Of a stretch of DNA of 64,000 bases, positions 61,705 through 64,000 are shown piece after piece. Below the pieces are notes generated by a model, which was not told the origin of the DNA, ran no database searches, and was given only the letters and a program-made list of their open reading frames with translations. The first letter of the stretch is position 1; every line of letters starts with the position of its first letter. The stretch spans positions 17,656 to 81,655 of the IMG/VR virus record IMGVR_UViG_3300031673_011235. One strand, written 5' to 3'. Position numbers and translations under genes: made by a program. This DNA comes from a virus.

Positions 61705-62585
61705 TTTTAATTGGCGATGTAATGTTAGATGTTTATATATCTGGCGTAACTAATAGGATAGCACAAGAAGCACCAATAGCCATTATAAAAGAAACTGGTC
61801 GAAGAAGTGTTTTGGGAGGAGCTGGAAATGTTTATGCAAATTTACGAGGATCTGGAGTAGACCCATATTTTATTACAGCTGTTGGTGATGATGAGGGTGG
61901 CCAGTATATTTCTAATATGATATCTGCAGGTCAAGTAAATATTGATAATAAAAAACCGACAACCATAAAAACACGAATTAAAAGTAAAACATACCATAAT
62001 GATAAAATGTTTACTGTTTGCCGAATAGATAAAGAAGACAATTCTCCCATAAAAAACTATGAGTTAAATAATCAATCTATAAAGGCTTTAAAAACAGCTT
62101 CAATTGTTCTGATAAGTGACTATGGTAAAGGTTTGGTAAATAACGAAACTGTGGCATCTATAAAATCATTTGCAAAAAACGCAAAATTCATAGGAGATCC
62201 TAAAATAAATCTTGCTATGTTTAAAGATTTTTACGCTGTTACTCCTAATCAATTTGAATTGTCAGAATTAACAGGCGACACGGAAACTATTTTGAAATAT
62301 ATAAAAGAAACTTATAATATTAAACACCCGATCATTACTTTGGGAAAAGACGGCTGTAAATTTATAAATGAAAAAAACAAGTTACAACATCTTACGGCAT
62401 CTAACCATAAATTAGTGGATGTTATCGGTGCAGGAGATGTTTTTATATCTTATTTTACATCTGCAATTTCTAAAAATATGTCTATTACAGACTCAATAAA
62501 AGTAGCAATTCAGGCTGCCGGCATAAGCATAGGTATTTATGGAAGTACGGTAATCAAAGAAAACCAAATAAACTGGAGAATATAA
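61692..62585 (+). CDS. hldA: D-glycero-D-manno-heptose-7-phosphate kinase-like
   Basis: A 297-residue PfkB-type kinase: IVLIGDVMLDVYISG, RSVLGGAGNVYANLRGSGVD (sugar-binding GGAGN), VTPNQFELSELTG and VDVIGAGDVFISYF (catalytic GAGD). This matches the kinase half of HldE (RfaE domain I); the adenylyltransferase half is not present. It overlaps the previous gene by 13 nt and works with gmhA. Confidence 0.8.
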   Translation: MSEIVLIGDVMLDVYISGVTNRIAQEAPIAIIKETGRRSVLGGAGNVYANLRGSGVDPYFITAVGDDEGGQYISNMISAGQVNIDNKKPTTIKTRIKSKTYHNDKMFTVCRIDKEDNSPIKNYELNNQSIKALKTASIVLISDYGKGLVNNETVASIKSFAKNAKFIGDPKINLAMFKDFYAVTPNQFELSELTGDTETILKYIKETYNIKHPIITLGKDGCKFINEKNKLQHLTASNHKLVDVIGAGDVFISYFTSAISKNMSITDSIKVAIQAAGISIGIYGSTVIKENQINWRI

Positions 62586-62593
62586 AACATAAT

Positions 62594-62995
62594 ATGGATA
62601 GAAAATATTTACCTACATTATCAGAATTAATAGATCGTTTATCTATAAATCAACTCAAAGAAGTATTTCTCGATAAGGATAAAAAAGAAAAATACACCGA
62701 AGAAATAAAAGACATTATGCATGATATAGACATAATATTGCAAGATAAAACTAAACAGATAGGCGCCATAACTATTCGGGCAATTATAGTGCTTGCTCAA
62801 ATAAATCTTCATATTTGGCATAACGAATCTGCTGTTAGAGCTGGTACTGGAGACGGAAACCTTGAATTAACTCACGGATTAAATGGTATAAGGAACACAG
62901 CTAAGAACAAAATTGAAGAAATAATTGGCGGAAGAATAGATTATAAAATAGATTGTTTGGCGGCGGATTTTGACAAATGGGAAATAAGTTGGTAG
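62594..62995 (+). CDS. Small helical protein, possibly DUF4254-like
   Basis: A 133-residue helical protein. IIVLAQINLHIWHNESAVRA and LNGIRNTAKNKIEEI recall the 'LelWH.EdkaR...i...kr.iD.lNq.RN..ie.iD' pattern of DUF4254 proteins that sit beside heptose genes. The match is from memory and weak. It lies between the heptose kinase and gmhA, which fits that context. Confidence 0.5.
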   Translation: MDRKYLPTLSELIDRLSINQLKEVFLDKDKKEKYTEEIKDIMHDIDIILQDKTKQIGAITIRAIIVLAQINLHIWHNESAVRAGTGDGNLELTHGLNGIRNTAKNKIEEIIGGRIDYKIDCLAADFDKWEISW

Positions 62996-63567
62996 CTTTA
63001 ATAGATAAAGTAATATCTGACTCAAACACAATAAGACAAGAATTAAGTATATCCGAGTCTTCTAATATTTTAAAAGCAGGAATGGAAATAAGTAATTGTC
63101 TGAATCTGGGCGGTAAGATAATGCTGTGCGGCAATGGCGGGTCGGCGGCGGACAGCCAGCATCTGGCAACAGAACTGGTGGTTAAATTTAATACTGAAAG
63201 ACAACCACTGTCCGGTATCGCATTAACTACCGATACTTCTATATTAACAGCAATTGCAAACGATTTTGGATTTGATAAAATTTTTTCCAGACAGATAGAA
63301 GCCATAGGAGAAGAAGGGGATGTACTGTTATGTTTTTCTACTTCAGGAACTTCTAAAAATATTTTGGAGGCAGTCCAAGTAGCCAAAAATTTAGGCATTT
63401 ATACTATAGGTCTAACTGGTAATATAACAGATAAAAATTTATTAGCTAAAAAAGTAGATTTGCCTATTAAAGTTGCTAGTGATAATACTGCAAGAATTCA
63501 AGAAGTACATATCATGGTTGGGCATATTTTAATACAGTTAATAGAAAGAATGGTAAAAACATCATGA
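62977..63567 (+). CDS. gmhA: Sedoheptulose 7-phosphate isomerase
   Basis: A 196-residue SIS-fold protein: KIMLCGNGGSAADSQHLATE (the GmhA hallmark), ALTTDTSILTAIANDFGFDK, LLCFSTSGTSKNILEAV and EVHIMVGHILI. All active-site landmarks are present. It makes D-glycero-D-manno-heptose 7-phosphate, the substrate of the kinase 400 nt upstream. It ends in an ATGA overlap with the next gene. Confidence 0.9.
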   Translation: MGNKLVALIDKVISDSNTIRQELSISESSNILKAGMEISNCLNLGGKIMLCGNGGSAADSQHLATELVVKFNTERQPLSGIALTTDTSILTAIANDFGFDKIFSRQIEAIGEEGDVLLCFSTSGTSKNILEAVQVAKNLGIYTIGLTGNITDKNLLAKKVDLPIKVASDNTARIQEVHIMVGHILIQLIERMVKTS

Positions 63568-64000
63568 AAAATAAAAAACAAACAATCTATATTCCAGTTG
63601 GATTTCCCGCATGCGGAAAAACTACTTACTGGAAAAAGCGCCTGCCCTCGTGTAAAAGAATTTCATGCGACGATCTTATTGGAATGGTGTTAGCCAATGG
63701 CTGGACAGCAAAAGACGCGCCAACCATTCAAGTAATTGAGGAACAGTGCATTAAAGCACTTTTAAAGGATGGTCACGATATATACATCGATAGAACCAAC
63801 TTAAGTAAGGCAGAACGTAACAGATGGTTGGAATTAGCGGCGGAAGTAGAATTTGAACATTGGGAGCAAACGCTAAAACTTACAAAGATTGAAACGATAT
63901 GCCTGCATTTTAAAACAAATATAAAAACATGTAAGAAAAGAAATGCACTACGTGAGCACCCAGTACCAGACGAGGCATACGAAAAAATGAACAAAAGATA
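63564..64000 (+). CDS. P-loop kinase (polynucleotide-kinase/AAA_33-like), partial
   Basis: The frame is open to the right edge of the window. The start has YIPVGFPACGKTTYWKKRLP, a P-loop (G-x4-GKT) as in zeta-toxin and T4 polynucleotide kinase N-domains; ISCDDLIGMV and IYIDRTNLSKAERNRWLELA (the D-x-T/N region) follow, as in that family, and IETICLHFKTNIKTCKKRNA resembles its lid. It could be an RNA/DNA 5'-kinase used in tRNA repair or a sugar kinase. The end is outside the window. Confidence 0.65.
   Translation, partial: MKNKKQTIYIPVGFPACGKTTYWKKRLPSCKRISCDDLIGMVLANGWTAKDAPTIQVIEEQCIKALLKDGHDIYIDRTNLSKAERNRWLELAAEVEFEHWEQTLKLTKIETICLHFKTNIKTCKKRNALREHPVPDEAYEKMNKR

Noticed and set aside
22881-64000. 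Genome-wide UGA recoding
   Set aside because: Several well-defined genes end in TGA in ATGA overlaps (for example 24089-24091 and 31488-31490), and the long genes have no internal TGA.
1-64000. CRISPR array, insertion sequence, transposase or integrase
   Set aside because: No regularly spaced repeats, no terminal inverted repeats with a transposase and no recombinase motifs were seen on either strand.

Overview
This window looks like a piece of a large, AT-rich contractile-tailed bacteriophage genome. Evidence is a run of tail and baseplate genes (tape measure, hub-like protein, gp25-like wedge, baseplate J-like protein, tail fibre), a phage sigma factor, a phage replication and recombination set, two phage tRNA genes and dozens of small overlapping genes. 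No integrase, capsid or terminase gene is present, so only part of the genome is seen. A single gene at 2777-4093 carries a typical type IX secretion (Por) C-terminal sorting domain and has a more GC-rich, bacterial look. Such domains are restricted to Bacteroidota and related FCB-group lineages (Marinimicrobia, Cloacimonadota, Ignavibacteria, KSB1 and others), so I infer an FCB-group host.

Layout. Bases 1-22,750 are read leftward: membrane coiled-coil proteins and a degenerate receiver-like protein (1-1272), tail fibre (1340-2713), the isolated rightward T9SS-type gene, two glycosyltransferases, then the tail and baseplate operon with the sigma factor inside it, ending with two probable tail-assembly chaperones next to the divergent promoter hub at 22,748-22,880. 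From 22,881 onward everything is read rightward: RNase H, a glycosyltransferase and an SF2 helicase; a crowded block of very small, often cysteine-rich genes (25.5-29.4 kb) including a peptide deformylase; a CCA-adding enzyme; a Holliday-junction-resolvase-related nuclease; an AEP primase/helicase; MBL-fold, PolB-type exonuclease, Sak4-like ATPase and SSB-like proteins; then two tRNA-Leu genes.

From 40.7 kb to the right edge lies one very compact operon of about 26 genes for sugar-nucleotide synthesis and transfer: complete rmlD-A-C-B (dTDP-L-rhamnose), GDP-mannose 4,6-dehydratase plus a GDP-fucose-synthase-like reductase and a ColD-like 3-dehydratase (suggesting a GDP-fucose or GDP-colitose type sugar), gmhA and an hldA-type kinase (heptose), a short UDP-sugar dehydrogenase, other epimerases, a methyltransferase, split and shortened TPP-dependent E1 subunits, two B12-type radical SAM proteins and a family of expanded GT-A transferases. 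Together with three further glycosyltransferases outside this block, the phage appears to build and attach its own glycans, either to virion proteins or to the host envelope.

The control signals are unusually legible: several TTGACW-17-TATATT promoters, a separate repeated GGTATAAGAA motif before three rightward units, two promoter/terminator composites in which the predicted start lies in the 5' arm of the hairpin, and an AACCA...TAATAA element placed 14-16 nt before start codons that lack a Shine-Dalgarno sequence. The most provocative single locus is 25524-25913, where an in-frame UGA is followed at the right distance by a hairpin that fits the bacterial SECIS rules.
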